17,932 nt of DNA from Clostridiaceae bacterium (GTDB taxonomy: Bacteria > Bacillota > Clostridia > Oscillospirales > Acutalibacteraceae). Location of the stretch: contig JAEEHZ010000136.1 in NCBI GenBank assembly GCA_016281115.1, positions 1 through 17,932 on the forward strand, given 5' to 3'. Position 1 is the first letter of the stretch, and every line of letters starts with the position of its first letter. Shown piece by piece: positions 6,216-13,341 of this stretch. A model generated the notes under the pieces. The model was not told where the DNA came from and ran no database searches. It worked only from the letters and a program-made list of their open reading frames with translations. Both the position numbers and the translations under genes were made by a program.

Positions 6216-7679
6216 TTGGTTTTGTCGCGCAAAACAAAAGCGTCATTGATGCTAATTATATCATTAATTCTGATCGCAACGACAATGTCATCCGCAACCG
6301 GTGCAGATATAGGCTACTACTCAGGAGACTATACCTATCACAAACTGTTTTGCAAGGGCAACAGCTTTTATTCATTACACTACGGCGCAAACAGCGCCGT
6401 AGGCACCATTTACAACGAGAATTTGAATAATATACAATCTTCCGATTTTGTAACATACGATTCACAAATTCTTACCTGCTTTCAGTTAAGCGGAGAGTTT
6501 TATGCGGTTTGTCACGGCATATCTTACGATACTCCGAACACGAAAGACTTTATGATATTTAAAGGCGACAGTATGTCATCCATGTATCTGCAATACACAA
6601 AACATTCTTCATCTTTTTCGTTAAACGGTGCCTCAGCTGACTCTCACCTAAATATATACACAGTGGATTTCGGATACGGAGGCGATATTAAATCTGTATC
6701 TGCAACAACGGAAAAAGTTTCGATTTATCATATAGGCACAAAAAATATTGACTGCATTATAAATAACGATTCTCTGAGCTTTGTTGCATTGGCAAGCCAA
6801 AACAAAGTATATGTGAAATCCGCTGATGCTTCCGAGTTTTCTCTTGCCGCAACTTTCGGTGAAAACATAACACGGCTGTATTTTCTGTCCGATAATTATA
6901 TTTTGTGCAACGGTCGGCACATAGTAGACGTATACGGAGGATATTTGGGTTCTCTCGGTAATTGTTCATATGAATCTCAGGGCTGTTATTGCAATAATTA
7001 TTTTTATATTACAGTCGGAGACACGGTAGTTAAATACGATTTGTCGCTCAACCCCATAAAAGAATACCCCGTAAACGGCACTGCGCTTGATTGCGCCGTG
7101 TGTAACAATACTGCGGCAGTGCTTGCCGACTCAGGCGGAAAGCTGTGTATTTTTCCTCTTTCCGACAAAAGCGAAAACAATAATCCTTCTCCCGCGGCTC
7201 ACGAGAATACAGACTCCCCAAAAGCCAAAGACTCAGACAAAAGCGCTACAAACACAAAAACCGACACGTCATCTTATATAACGGGTAACGCCCAGGACAC
7301 GGACCGCTCCGTTATTTATATAACCCGGGGCACGACCGTTGCAAAGCTTCTTAAATCGGATATTTTTGACAAAGACGACGTTGTGTTTGAAAACTACAAC
7401 GGAGTTTCCATAACATCGGGAAAATTAGGCACGGGAGCAATAATTACAAACAATACCTCCGGAGATAAATACAGCGTTGTTCTTACAGGCGATGTAACAG
7501 GAGAGGGGAATATAAATTCCAAAGACATAAACAACTTTTGTGACGCTCTTGTGGGAAATCGCACATTTTCTTCTGCGCAGTCTTTTGCCGCAGATGTAAA
7601 CAAAGACGGACAAATAGATTTGCTCGATCTGCTGTGCGACGAAAAGATTACCGAAGGCAAATATAAACCGAAGTATTAA
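6216..7679 (+). CDS. Secreted protein: repeat-rich (probable beta-propeller) domain, linker and C-terminal dockerin-like module
   Basis: Not recognised as a named family. It has an N-terminal signal peptide (basic SRKTK, hydrophobic LMLIISLILIATTM, then SSATGA) without a lipobox cysteine. Residues of about 30-315 are beta-strand rich and roughly repetitive (aromatic/Gly-rich blades such as VYVKSADASEFSLAATFG and VVKYDLSLNPIKEYPV), suggesting a beta-propeller. About 316-360 is a Ser/Asn/Asp/Lys linker. About 364-424 is a small beta domain. From 425, GDVTGEGNINSKD and ADVNKDGQIDLLD form two dockerin-type calcium loops with D at positions 1 and 12; in the first loop Thr and Glu occupy positions 3 and 5. 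The start is TTG at 6216 or TTG at 6222; GGAG at 6208-6211 favours the latter. Likely role: a protein carried on a cohesin scaffold or at the cell surface (inferred). Confidence 0.75.
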   Translation: MVLSRKTKASLMLIISLILIATTMSSATGADIGYYSGDYTYHKLFCKGNSFYSLHYGANSAVGTIYNENLNNIQSSDFVTYDSQILTCFQLSGEFYAVCHGISYDTPNTKDFMIFKGDSMSSMYLQYTKHSSSFSLNGASADSHLNIYTVDFGYGGDIKSVSATTEKVSIYHIGTKNIDCIINNDSLSFVALASQNKVYVKSADASEFSLAATFGENITRLYFLSDNYILCNGRHIVDVYGGYLGSLGNCSYESQGCYCNNYFYITVGDTVVKYDLSLNPIKEYPVNGTALDCAVCNNTAAVLADSGGKLCIFPLSDKSENNNPSPAAHENTDSPKAKDSDKSATNTKTDTSSYITGNAQDTDRSVIYITRGTTVAKLLKSDIFDKDDVVFENYNGVSITSGKLGTGAIITNNTSGDKYSVVLTGDVTGEGNINSKDINNFCDALVGNRTFSSAQSFAADVNKDGQIDLLDLLCDEKITEGKYKPKY

Positions 7680-7718
7680 ACAAAGCGCTCTTTATGTTTA
7701 GTCAATAAAATCAAAAAG

Positions 7719-7766
7719 AAAAATCACCGTATGCCGAAGACTTCGGTACACGGTGATTTATTATTT
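7719..7766. terminator. Bidirectional rho-independent terminator between convergent genes
   Basis: A stem AAATCACCGT (7721-7730) pairs with ACGGTGATTT (7750-7759), with an inner CCGAA/TTCGG stem at the tip. On the minus strand the stem is followed by a T-rich run (TTTTTCTTTTTGA), so it should stop groEL transcripts. On the plus strand TTATTATTTT follows, so it can also serve the dockerin-like gene. Confidence 0.88.
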
Positions 7767-7774
7767 TACAAGAA

Positions 7775-9400
7775 TTAATACATTCCGCCCATATCGGGTG
7801 CGGCAGGCATTTGAGGTGCAGGCTCTTTAATGTCTGTAACAAGCGACTCTGTTGTTAATACCATAGCCGCTACGGAAGCAGCATTTTGAAGTGCGCTTCT
7901 CGTTACCTTTGTAGGATCTATTATTCCTGCTTCCATCATATCGCCGTATTGTTCCGTGAGGGCGTTAAAGCCGTATCCAAGCTTATTTGAAGATTTTACG
8001 TTAGATACTATAACGCTGCCCTCAAGCCCTGCGTTTGCGGCAATTTGACGGAGCGGCTCTTCCAATGCCTTAAGGATTATAGCCATACCGGTCTTTTCGT
8101 CGCCCTCAGCTGCCGAAACAGCTTTTTCAAGCTCGGGAGCTGCGTTTATAAGCGCAATTCCGCCGCCTGCTACTATGCCTTCTTCAATAGCCGCTTTTGT
8201 TGCCGCCAAAGCGTCTTCTATACGAAGCTTTTTCTCTTTCATCTCTACTTCGGTAGCTGCGCCTACTTTAATAACTGCTACTCCGCCGACAAGCTTTGCC
8301 AGTCTCTCCTGCAACTTCTCTCTGTCAAAATCGGATGTTGTAACTTCTATCTGCTTGCGTATCTGATTTATTCTTGCTTCTCTCTCTTCGGGTGCGCCTG
8401 CTCCGTCTACTATAAGTGTGCTCTCTTTGTCTATCTTGACCTGCCTTGCTCTGCCGAGCATAGATATATCTGTATCCTTTAATTCAAGACCAACTTCTGA
8501 GCTTATAACGGTACCGCCTGTGAGTATTGCGATATCCTGAAGCATTTCTTTTCTTCTGTCGCCGAATCCCGGTGCCTTAACGGCAGCGCAGGTGAATGTC
8601 TGACGAAGCTTGTTCAATATGATAGTAGTGAGCGCTTCACCCTCTACATCTTCTGCGATTATAACAAGCTTTTTGCCCGACTGCACTATTTGCTCCAAAA
8701 GCGGGAGTATTTCTTGTGTGTTTGATATCTTTTTGTCTGTGATAAGGATATACGCGTCGTCTATAACGGCAACCATTTTGTCTGTGTCTGTCGCCATATA
8801 GGGAGTAATATATCCGCGGTCGAACATCATACCCTTAACAACTTCACACTTTGTTTCGGCAGTTTTTGAATCTTCTACGGTTATGATACCGTCTTTGCCT
8901 ACCTCAGACATAGCGTCTGAAATATATTTGCCTATTGCCTCATCGGCAGATGATATAGTGCCTACTCTCGCAACGTCGTCAAGTCCGTTTATCTCTTTAG
9001 AGTGCTTTTTAAGCTCCTCAACAGTTATATCCACAGCCTTTTGAATACCCTTTTTAAGTATCATTGGGTTTGCGCCCGCAGTTACGTTTTTCATACCCTC
9101 ACGGATAATTGCCTGCGCAAGCAAAGTAGCTGTTGTTGTGCCGTCGCCTGCAACATCGTTTGTCTTTGTTGAAACTTCTTTTACAAGCTGTGCGCCCATA
9201 TTCTCAAAAGGATCGTCAAGCTCTATTTCTTTTGCTATTGTAACGCCGTCGTTTGTGATAAGCGGAGCGCCGAATTTTTTATCGAGAACAACGTTTCTGC
9301 CTTTCGGTCCAAGTGTTATCTTAACTGTATCTGCAAGTTGATCTATGCCGCAAAGCAGCGCCTTTCTCGCATCTTCACCGTAAATGATTTGTTTTGCCAT
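7775..9400 (-). CDS. groEL: 60 kDa chaperonin GroEL
   Basis: Subunit of the double-ring ATP-dependent chaperonin that refolds proteins in the cytoplasm together with GroES. It has 541 residues, full length. Signatures: KITLGPKGRNVVLDKKFGAP at about 27-46, NDGVTIAKEIELDDPFENMGAQL, the ATP-binding AGDGTTTATLLAQAI (GDGTTT at 85-90), and AAIEEGIVAGGGIALI in the equatorial domain. The C-terminal tail is PQMPAAPDMGGMY; it has only a short GGM and not the long GGM repeat of E. coli GroEL. The ATG at 9400 follows AAGGAAGAAGG. It is 27 bases after groES in the same operon and under CIRCE/HrcA control. Confidence 0.99.
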   Translation of the reverse strand: MAKQIIYGEDARKALLCGIDQLADTVKITLGPKGRNVVLDKKFGAPLITNDGVTIAKEIELDDPFENMGAQLVKEVSTKTNDVAGDGTTTATLLAQAIIREGMKNVTAGANPMILKKGIQKAVDITVEELKKHSKEINGLDDVARVGTISSADEAIGKYISDAMSEVGKDGIITVEDSKTAETKCEVVKGMMFDRGYITPYMATDTDKMVAVIDDAYILITDKKISNTQEILPLLEQIVQSGKKLVIIAEDVEGEALTTIILNKLRQTFTCAAVKAPGFGDRRKEMLQDIAILTGGTVISSEVGLELKDTDISMLGRARQVKIDKESTLIVDGAGAPEEREARINQIRKQIEVTTSDFDREKLQERLAKLVGGVAVIKVGAATEVEMKEKKLRIEDALAATKAAIEEGIVAGGGIALINAAPELEKAVSAAEGDEKTGMAIILKALEEPLRQIAANAGLEGSVIVSNVKSSNKLGYGFNALTEQYGDMMEAGIIDPTKVTRSALQNAASVAAMVLTTESLVTDIKEPAPQMPAAPDMGGMY

Positions 9401-9427
9401 AATAAAAACCTTCTTCCTTAAATTAGA

Positions 9428-9712
9428 TTATTCAACTACTGCCAATATATCTGACTGGCGAACTATTGTATATTCTTCACCGTCAAGCTTTACTTCTGTT
9501 CCGCTGAATTTTCCGGTGATAACTTTGTCGCCCTCTTTAACATACATTTTAACTTCTTTTCCGTCTACAATTCCGCCGGGGCCTACCGCTACAACAACGG
9601 AAAACTGAGGCTTCTCCTGTGAGCCCGATGAAAGAAAAATACCTCCCGAGGTTTTCTCTTCTGCTTCTTCTGCTTTAAGTACAACTCTGTCGAGCAATGG
9701 TTTGATATTCAT
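9428..9712 (-). CDS. groES: 10 kDa co-chaperonin GroES
   Basis: Seven-fold lid of the GroEL chamber, 94 residues. It starts MNIKPLLDRVVLKAEEAEEKTSGGIFL, where the mobile loop (about 17-30) contacts GroEL and ends in GGIFL. It continues with VVAVGPGGIVDGK and the C-terminal VRQSDILAVVE. The ATG at 9712 is chosen because it follows GGGAGGA at ideal distance and matches the family N-terminus. A longer in-frame reading would begin inside the CIRCE operator and is rejected. First gene of the groES-groEL operon. Confidence 0.98.
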   Translation of the reverse strand: MNIKPLLDRVVLKAEEAEEKTSGGIFLSSGSQEKPQFSVVVAVGPGGIVDGKEVKMYVKEGDKVITGKFSGTEVKLDGEEYTIVRQSDILAVVE

Positions 9713-9742
9713 TATATATTCCTCCCGTTTGAATGTGTTCAT

Positions 9743-9769
9743 TTGGCACTCGAACCGCTCGAGTGCCAA
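9743..9769. promoter_or_regulatory. CIRCE operator (HrcA binding site)
   Basis: TTGGCACTC (9743-9751), nine bases GAACCGCTC, then GAGTGCCAA (9761-9769): a perfect 9-9-9 inverted repeat. It differs from the common TTAGCACTC-N9-GAGTGCTAA by a paired change that keeps the symmetry. It lies at the predicted transcription start of groES, where HrcA represses in the absence of heat stress. The hrcA gene itself is not in the window. Confidence 0.96.
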
Positions 9770-9774
9770 TTAAT

Positions 9775-9802
9775 ATTTTAACCCATTTTTTATAAAAATC
9801 AA
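9775..9802 (-). promoter_or_regulatory. groESL promoter
   Basis: On the minus strand a -35 box TTGATT (9797-9802) and a -10 box TAAAAT (9775-9780) are 16 bases apart. The expected start point is near 9768, inside the CIRCE element, which fits repression by HrcA. The leader to the groES ATG is about 55 bases. Confidence 0.7.
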
Positions 9803-9883
9803 GAGTTTTTTGTCATTTATTTATTTTTTTGTTAGATATTTACTGTGTAGGAAGTTTTATCGTGCAAAACAATAAGTTTTTTG

Positions 9884-9912
9884 TTGATAAACTTAGCAGG
9901 ATGTGCTATAAT
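9884..9912 (+). promoter_or_regulatory. dusB promoter
   Basis: TTGATA (9884-9889), a 17-base spacer, and TATAAT (9907-9912), with TGC just before the -10 box (extended -10). This is a near-consensus sigma-A promoter with a leader of about 30 bases to the dusB ATG. It is divergent from the groESL promoter about 80 bases away. Confidence 0.85.
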
Positions 9913-9947
9913 TCTGCCCGAAAACAGTCCCGCATGAGGTTATTGTT

Positions 9948-10916
9948 ATGAAAATTGGCAGTGTTGAAATAAAGGGGTACACGGCGCTTGCGCCTATGGC
10001 AGGCGTTGCGGACCGCGCATTTAGAGAGCTTTGCAAAGACTTCGGCGCATCTTACGTTGTGAGCGAAATGGTAAGCTCAAAAGGAATTGAATATTCAAAC
10101 AAAAAAACGCAGTCGCTAATGCAGATATCGCAAAAAGAACATCCCTGCGCCGTGCAGATATTCGGCAGTGAGCCAGAGGTTATGGCGCAAAGCGCAAAAG
10201 AAGCCGTTAAATCAGGCGCAGATATAGTAGACATAAATATGGGGTGTCCTGCGCCGAAAATCGTAAACAACGGCTGCGGAAGCGCACTTATGAAAGATCC
10301 CCAATTGTGCGGAGAAATAGTAAACGCCGTATCAAATTCAGTTGATGTTCCCGTTACGGTAAAGATAAGAAAAGGCTGGAACAGCGAAAGCGTCAATGCG
10401 CTTAAAGTTGCGCAGATTTGTCAGCAAAACGGCGCAAAAGCCGTAACCATACACGGCAGAACACGGGAGGATATGTATAAACCCTATGCAGATTGGGATA
10501 TAATCAAACTGTTAAAGCAAAATCTTAATATACCCGTTATAGGAAACGGAGATATCACCTGCGCCGAAGACGCCGAAAGAATGATAGATAAAACCGGCTG
10601 CGACCTTGTTATGATAGGGCGCGGAGCTCTGGGCAACCCAATGATATTTGCCGAAATAAACGCCTGGTTTAATGATCTCAGGCAATTGCCGAAAGCATCT
10701 GTTACCGAAAAAGTTTCGGCTTTGCTTAAACAGGCAGAGCTTGCCGTAAAATATAAAGGCGAACGCATAGCGATAAGAGAAATGCGCAAACACGCCGCAT
10801 GGTATTTTAAAGGCTTTGACGGCGCCGCCGCACTGAGAGACGAAGCAGGCAGGGCAGAAACACTGGAGCAACTGCAAAAACTATGTGCCAAAGCATTAAT
10901 TATGAACAATACGTAA
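9948..10916 (+). CDS. dusB: tRNA-dihydrouridine synthase
   Basis: FMN-dependent TIM-barrel enzyme that reduces specific uridines in the D-loop of tRNA to dihydrouridine using NAD(P)H. It has 322 residues, normal size. LAPMAGVADRAFRELC (about 14-29) is the FMN-binding start. VDINMGCPAPKIV holds the catalytic cysteine C100. AVTIHGRTREDMYKPYADWDII, VIGNGDITCAEDAERM and DLVMIGRGALGNPMIF are the phosphate/FMN and tRNA-facing motifs, and a C-terminal helical RNA-binding domain follows. The ATG at 9948 has ATGAGGT upstream. The DusB subclass is the usual Firmicutes form; the exact target uridine cannot be told from sequence. The gene has its own promoter, and no hairpin terminator is visible between it and asnS. 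Confidence 0.95.
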   Translation: MKIGSVEIKGYTALAPMAGVADRAFRELCKDFGASYVVSEMVSSKGIEYSNKKTQSLMQISQKEHPCAVQIFGSEPEVMAQSAKEAVKSGADIVDINMGCPAPKIVNNGCGSALMKDPQLCGEIVNAVSNSVDVPVTVKIRKGWNSESVNALKVAQICQQNGAKAVTIHGRTREDMYKPYADWDIIKLLKQNLNIPVIGNGDITCAEDAERMIDKTGCDLVMIGRGALGNPMIFAEINAWFNDLRQLPKASVTEKVSALLKQAELAVKYKGERIAIREMRKHAAWYFKGFDGAAALRDEAGRAETLEQLQKLCAKALIMNNT

Positions 10917-10941
10917 TAAGTAAACTATTTTACCAAAACAC

Positions 10942-10969
10942 TTTACTTTTTTTTACAAATGGCTATAAT
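10942..10969 (+). promoter_or_regulatory. asnS promoter
   Basis: A perfect -10 box TATAAT (10964-10969) with a weaker -35 box TTTACT (10942-10947) 16 bases upstream. The leader of about 25 bases contains the GGAG ribosome binding site (10991-10994) at good distance from the ATG. No T-box leader is visible, although T-boxes are common upstream of clostridial tRNA synthetase genes. Confidence 0.65.
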
Positions 10970-11001
10970 AGTAATGATATTGTAGGAAACGGAGATTTAT
11001 T

Positions 11002-12375
11002 ATGAAACATACAGACATAATCGAGATAATAAGCAACGCGGATTATATAGAAAAAACCGTTACCATATGCGGTTGGGTAAGAACCTCCAGAGATTCCAAA
11101 AATATGGCTTTTTTGGAGATAAACGACGGAACATCCCTCTCGCATATGCAGGTAGTAATCGACAAAAACATAATAAGCGACACATCGGACTTTATGCGTC
11201 TGGGAACAAGTCTTAAGATAACAGGCACGGTCGTTAAGGCGTTTAAAGGCGACAGTGTTGAAATAAACGCTTCCGAGATAACCGTATTGGGCGAATGTCC
11301 GCTTGATTATCCTCTTCAAAAGAAGCGCCATACACTTGAGTTTTTGAGAACAATGCCTCACCTCAGAGTAAGGACCAATACATTTAACGCCGTTTTCAGA
11401 GTAAGAAGCGTGGTGTCAGACGCTATACACAACTTCTTCCAGTCAAGGCATTTTGTATATGTTCACACTCCGATACTTACAGGCAGTGACTGTGAGGGCG
11501 CAGGCGAAATGTTCAAGGTAACAACAATAGGCTATTCCGACAAATATAAGAACGAGCAAGAATACTACGAAAACGACTTTTTCGGAAAAAAAGCAGGTCT
11601 TTCCGTTTCGGGACAGTTGGAAGGCGAAATGGCTGCAATGGCGTTTGGCAAGATTTACACATTCGGTCCGTCCTTCCGAGCCGAAAACAGCAACACACCG
11701 CGTCATGTTGCCGAATTTTGGCACGTTGAGCCCGAAGTTGCATTTGCAGAGCTTCCCGATATCATCGAGATAGCCGAGGATATGATAAAGCATATCATAA
11801 AAGAGGTTCTTAATCGCTGTTCAAGCGAAATAGATTTCTTTGAAAAGCATTTTGAACAGGGATTGCGCGACAAGCTTACTCACGTTATGAATAGCAATTT
11901 TGAGATTCTTGAATATACTAAAGCGATAGAAATTTTGCAAAATGCTGACGCAGACTTTGTATACCCCGTTGAGTGGGGCTGCGATTTGCAAACGGAACAC
12001 GAAAAATATATAACAGACGAAGTGTTTAAAAAGCCCGTGTTCGTTATCAATTATCCCAAGGATATAAAATCTTTCTATATGAAGCAAAACCCCGACGGCA
12101 AAACGGTTGCCGCGACAGATCTGCTCGTGCCCGGCGTCGGTGAGATAATCGGCTGCAGCGAAAGAGAAGCCGACCTTGACAAACTGCTTGACGCTATGCA
12201 AAAGCGCGGTATGACTATGGACGAATACAACGACTATGTTGATCTGAGAAAATTCGGCTCTGTTCCGCACAGCGGATTTGGATTGGGACTTGAGCGCATG
12301 ATAATGTATGTTACGGGAATAAGCAATATAAGAGACGTTATACTGTTCCCCCGCACAGTGGGCAACATAAGATAA
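11002..12375 (+). CDS. asnS: Asparaginyl-tRNA synthetase
   Basis: Class IIb synthetase charging tRNA-Asn in the cytoplasm, 457 residues. The N-terminal OB-fold anticodon-binding domain spans about 1-105 (TVTICGWVRTSRDSKNMAFLEINDG). The catalytic core has VHTPILTGSDCEGAGEMF, SVSGQLEGEMAAMAFGKIYTFGPSFRAENSNT with PRHVAEFWHVEPE (class II motif 2), and the C-terminal GFGLGLERMIMYVTGISNIRDVILFPR (motif 3 plus tail). The AENSNTPRH and HVEPE signatures point to AsnRS instead of AspRS. The ATG at 11002 follows GGAG. murI begins 26 bases after its stop, so the two are probably cotranscribed. Confidence 0.97.
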   Translation: MKHTDIIEIISNADYIEKTVTICGWVRTSRDSKNMAFLEINDGTSLSHMQVVIDKNIISDTSDFMRLGTSLKITGTVVKAFKGDSVEINASEITVLGECPLDYPLQKKRHTLEFLRTMPHLRVRTNTFNAVFRVRSVVSDAIHNFFQSRHFVYVHTPILTGSDCEGAGEMFKVTTIGYSDKYKNEQEYYENDFFGKKAGLSVSGQLEGEMAAMAFGKIYTFGPSFRAENSNTPRHVAEFWHVEPEVAFAELPDIIEIAEDMIKHIIKEVLNRCSSEIDFFEKHFEQGLRDKLTHVMNSNFEILEYTKAIEILQNADADFVYPVEWGCDLQTEHEKYITDEVFKKPVFVINYPKDIKSFYMKQNPDGKTVAATDLLVPGVGEIIGCSEREADLDKLLDAMQKRGMTMDEYNDYVDLRKFGSVPHSGFGLGLERMIMYVTGISNIRDVILFPRTVGNIR

Positions 12376-12401
12376 TGCTACCTGTAAAGGAAGATTTGCA
12401 T

Positions 12402-13226
12402 ATGCAAAATAAACCCATAGGCGTGTTTGACTCGGGCGTGGGCGGACTCACCTGTGTAAAAGAGCTTAGAAAGCTTTTGCCTAATGAAGATATAATCTAT
12501 TTCGGTGATACGGGCAGAGTGCCTTACGGCAACCGCAGTAACCAAACCATCAATAAATATGCCCGTCAGGACGCAGATTTTTTGATATCAAAAAACGTAA
12601 AAGCTATAATAGCGGCCTGTGGAACGGTCAGTTCCGTAGCAACTTCACTCGGCGATTCACTCAATGTTTTTTACACGGGCGTGCTTAAGCCGACCGCCAA
12701 AGCCGCGGTAAAAGCCACAAAAAACGGTAAAATTGCCGTAATAGGCACGACCGCCACAATAAAAAGCGGAAGCTATGAGCGTGAAATAATGAGTATTCAC
12801 CCAGAAATAAACATCATCACACAAGACTGTCCGCTGTTTGTCCCGCTTGTAGAAAACGGTTTCGTTGACAATAATAATCAGATAACACGTCTTACGGTAG
12901 AGCATTATCTGAAAAACATCAAGCTATCCGGCGCCGACACACTGATACTGGGCTGTACTCATTACCCCATTATAAAACATATAATAAGAGATTATATGGG
13001 GGATAACGTGACACTTATAGACTCGGGTTCCGCCACCGCTGAATACTGTGCGGGGTATTTATCTGACAACAATATGCTTAACAATAAAGAAAGCGCGGGA
13101 ACAGCAGAGTTTTATGTAAGCGACACAACCGAGGGCTTTTCTATGCTCGCAGGTCTGTTCTTAAACGAAAAAGTAAGCAATAACGTATATCATATAGACA
13201 TAGGAGCGCTTGCCGCAAAGAAATGA
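12402..13226 (+). CDS. murI: Glutamate racemase (with ACGT in place of ACNT at the first catalytic cysteine)
   Basis: Cofactor-independent racemase making D-glutamate for peptidoglycan. It has 274 residues. Signatures: IGVFDSGVGGLTCVKEL (catalytic-region D10), IYFGDTGRVPYG, IAACGTVSS with the first catalytic cysteine C73, and LILGCTHYPI with the second, C185. The usual sequence after the first cysteine is Asn-Thr (ACNTA); here it is Gly-Thr (ACGTV), a change next to the active site. The ATG at 12402 is chosen because AAAGGAAG (12386-12393) sits at correct distance; an ATG at 12375 would overlap the asnS stop and lacks a site. It is followed by a terminator, so asnS-murI forms one unit. Confidence 0.92.
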   Translation: MQNKPIGVFDSGVGGLTCVKELRKLLPNEDIIYFGDTGRVPYGNRSNQTINKYARQDADFLISKNVKAIIAACGTVSSVATSLGDSLNVFYTGVLKPTAKAAVKATKNGKIAVIGTTATIKSGSYEREIMSIHPEINIITQDCPLFVPLVENGFVDNNNQITRLTVEHYLKNIKLSGADTLILGCTHYPIIKHIIRDYMGDNVTLIDSGSATAEYCAGYLSDNNMLNNKESAGTAEFYVSDTTEGFSMLAGLFLNEKVSNNVYHIDIGALAAKK

Positions 13227-13244
13227 AAAATCAAAATCAATATT

Positions 13245-13277
13245 ATCCGCCGGTTTTATTTGCCCGGCGGATTTTTG
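13245..13277 (+). terminator. Rho-independent terminator after murI
   Basis: A 9-bp perfect stem ATCCGCCGG (13245-13253) / CCGGCGGAT (13264-13272) with a 10-base loop is followed directly by TTTTT. It closes the asnS-murI unit and lies just before the yifB promoter. Confidence 0.92.
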
Positions 13278-13288
13278 CTTGAAAATTA

Positions 13289-13317
13289 TTGTAATATTAT
13301 GTCAAAAGTAATATAAT
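13289..13317 (+). promoter_or_regulatory. yifB promoter
   Basis: TTGTAA (13289-13294), a 17-base spacer, and a perfect TATAAT (13312-13317). The start point should be near 13324, giving a leader of under 20 bases that consists almost only of the ribosome binding site. Confidence 0.7.
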
Positions 13318-13341
13318 ATTCTGCGGGTTGAGGTGATATTG

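Noticed and set aside
6191..6430. 79-codon frame with an ATG at 6191 before the dockerin-like gene
   Set aside because: Mostly overlaps the dockerin-like gene in another frame; no ribosome site upstream of 6191 and an Arg-rich meaningless translation.
8045..8482. 145-codon plus-strand frame opposite groEL
   Set aside because: Antisense to a highly conserved gene, with unnatural Cys/Phe/Tyr content.
9713..9769. Longer groES beginning at 9769
   Set aside because: The extension would start inside the CIRCE operator at the transcription start; the ATG at 9712 has an ideal ribosome binding site and matches GroES N-termini.
10917..11001. T-box riboswitch upstream of asnS
   Set aside because: The intergenic gap is only 85 bases, the predicted leader about 25, and no T-box sequence or specifier hairpin is visible.
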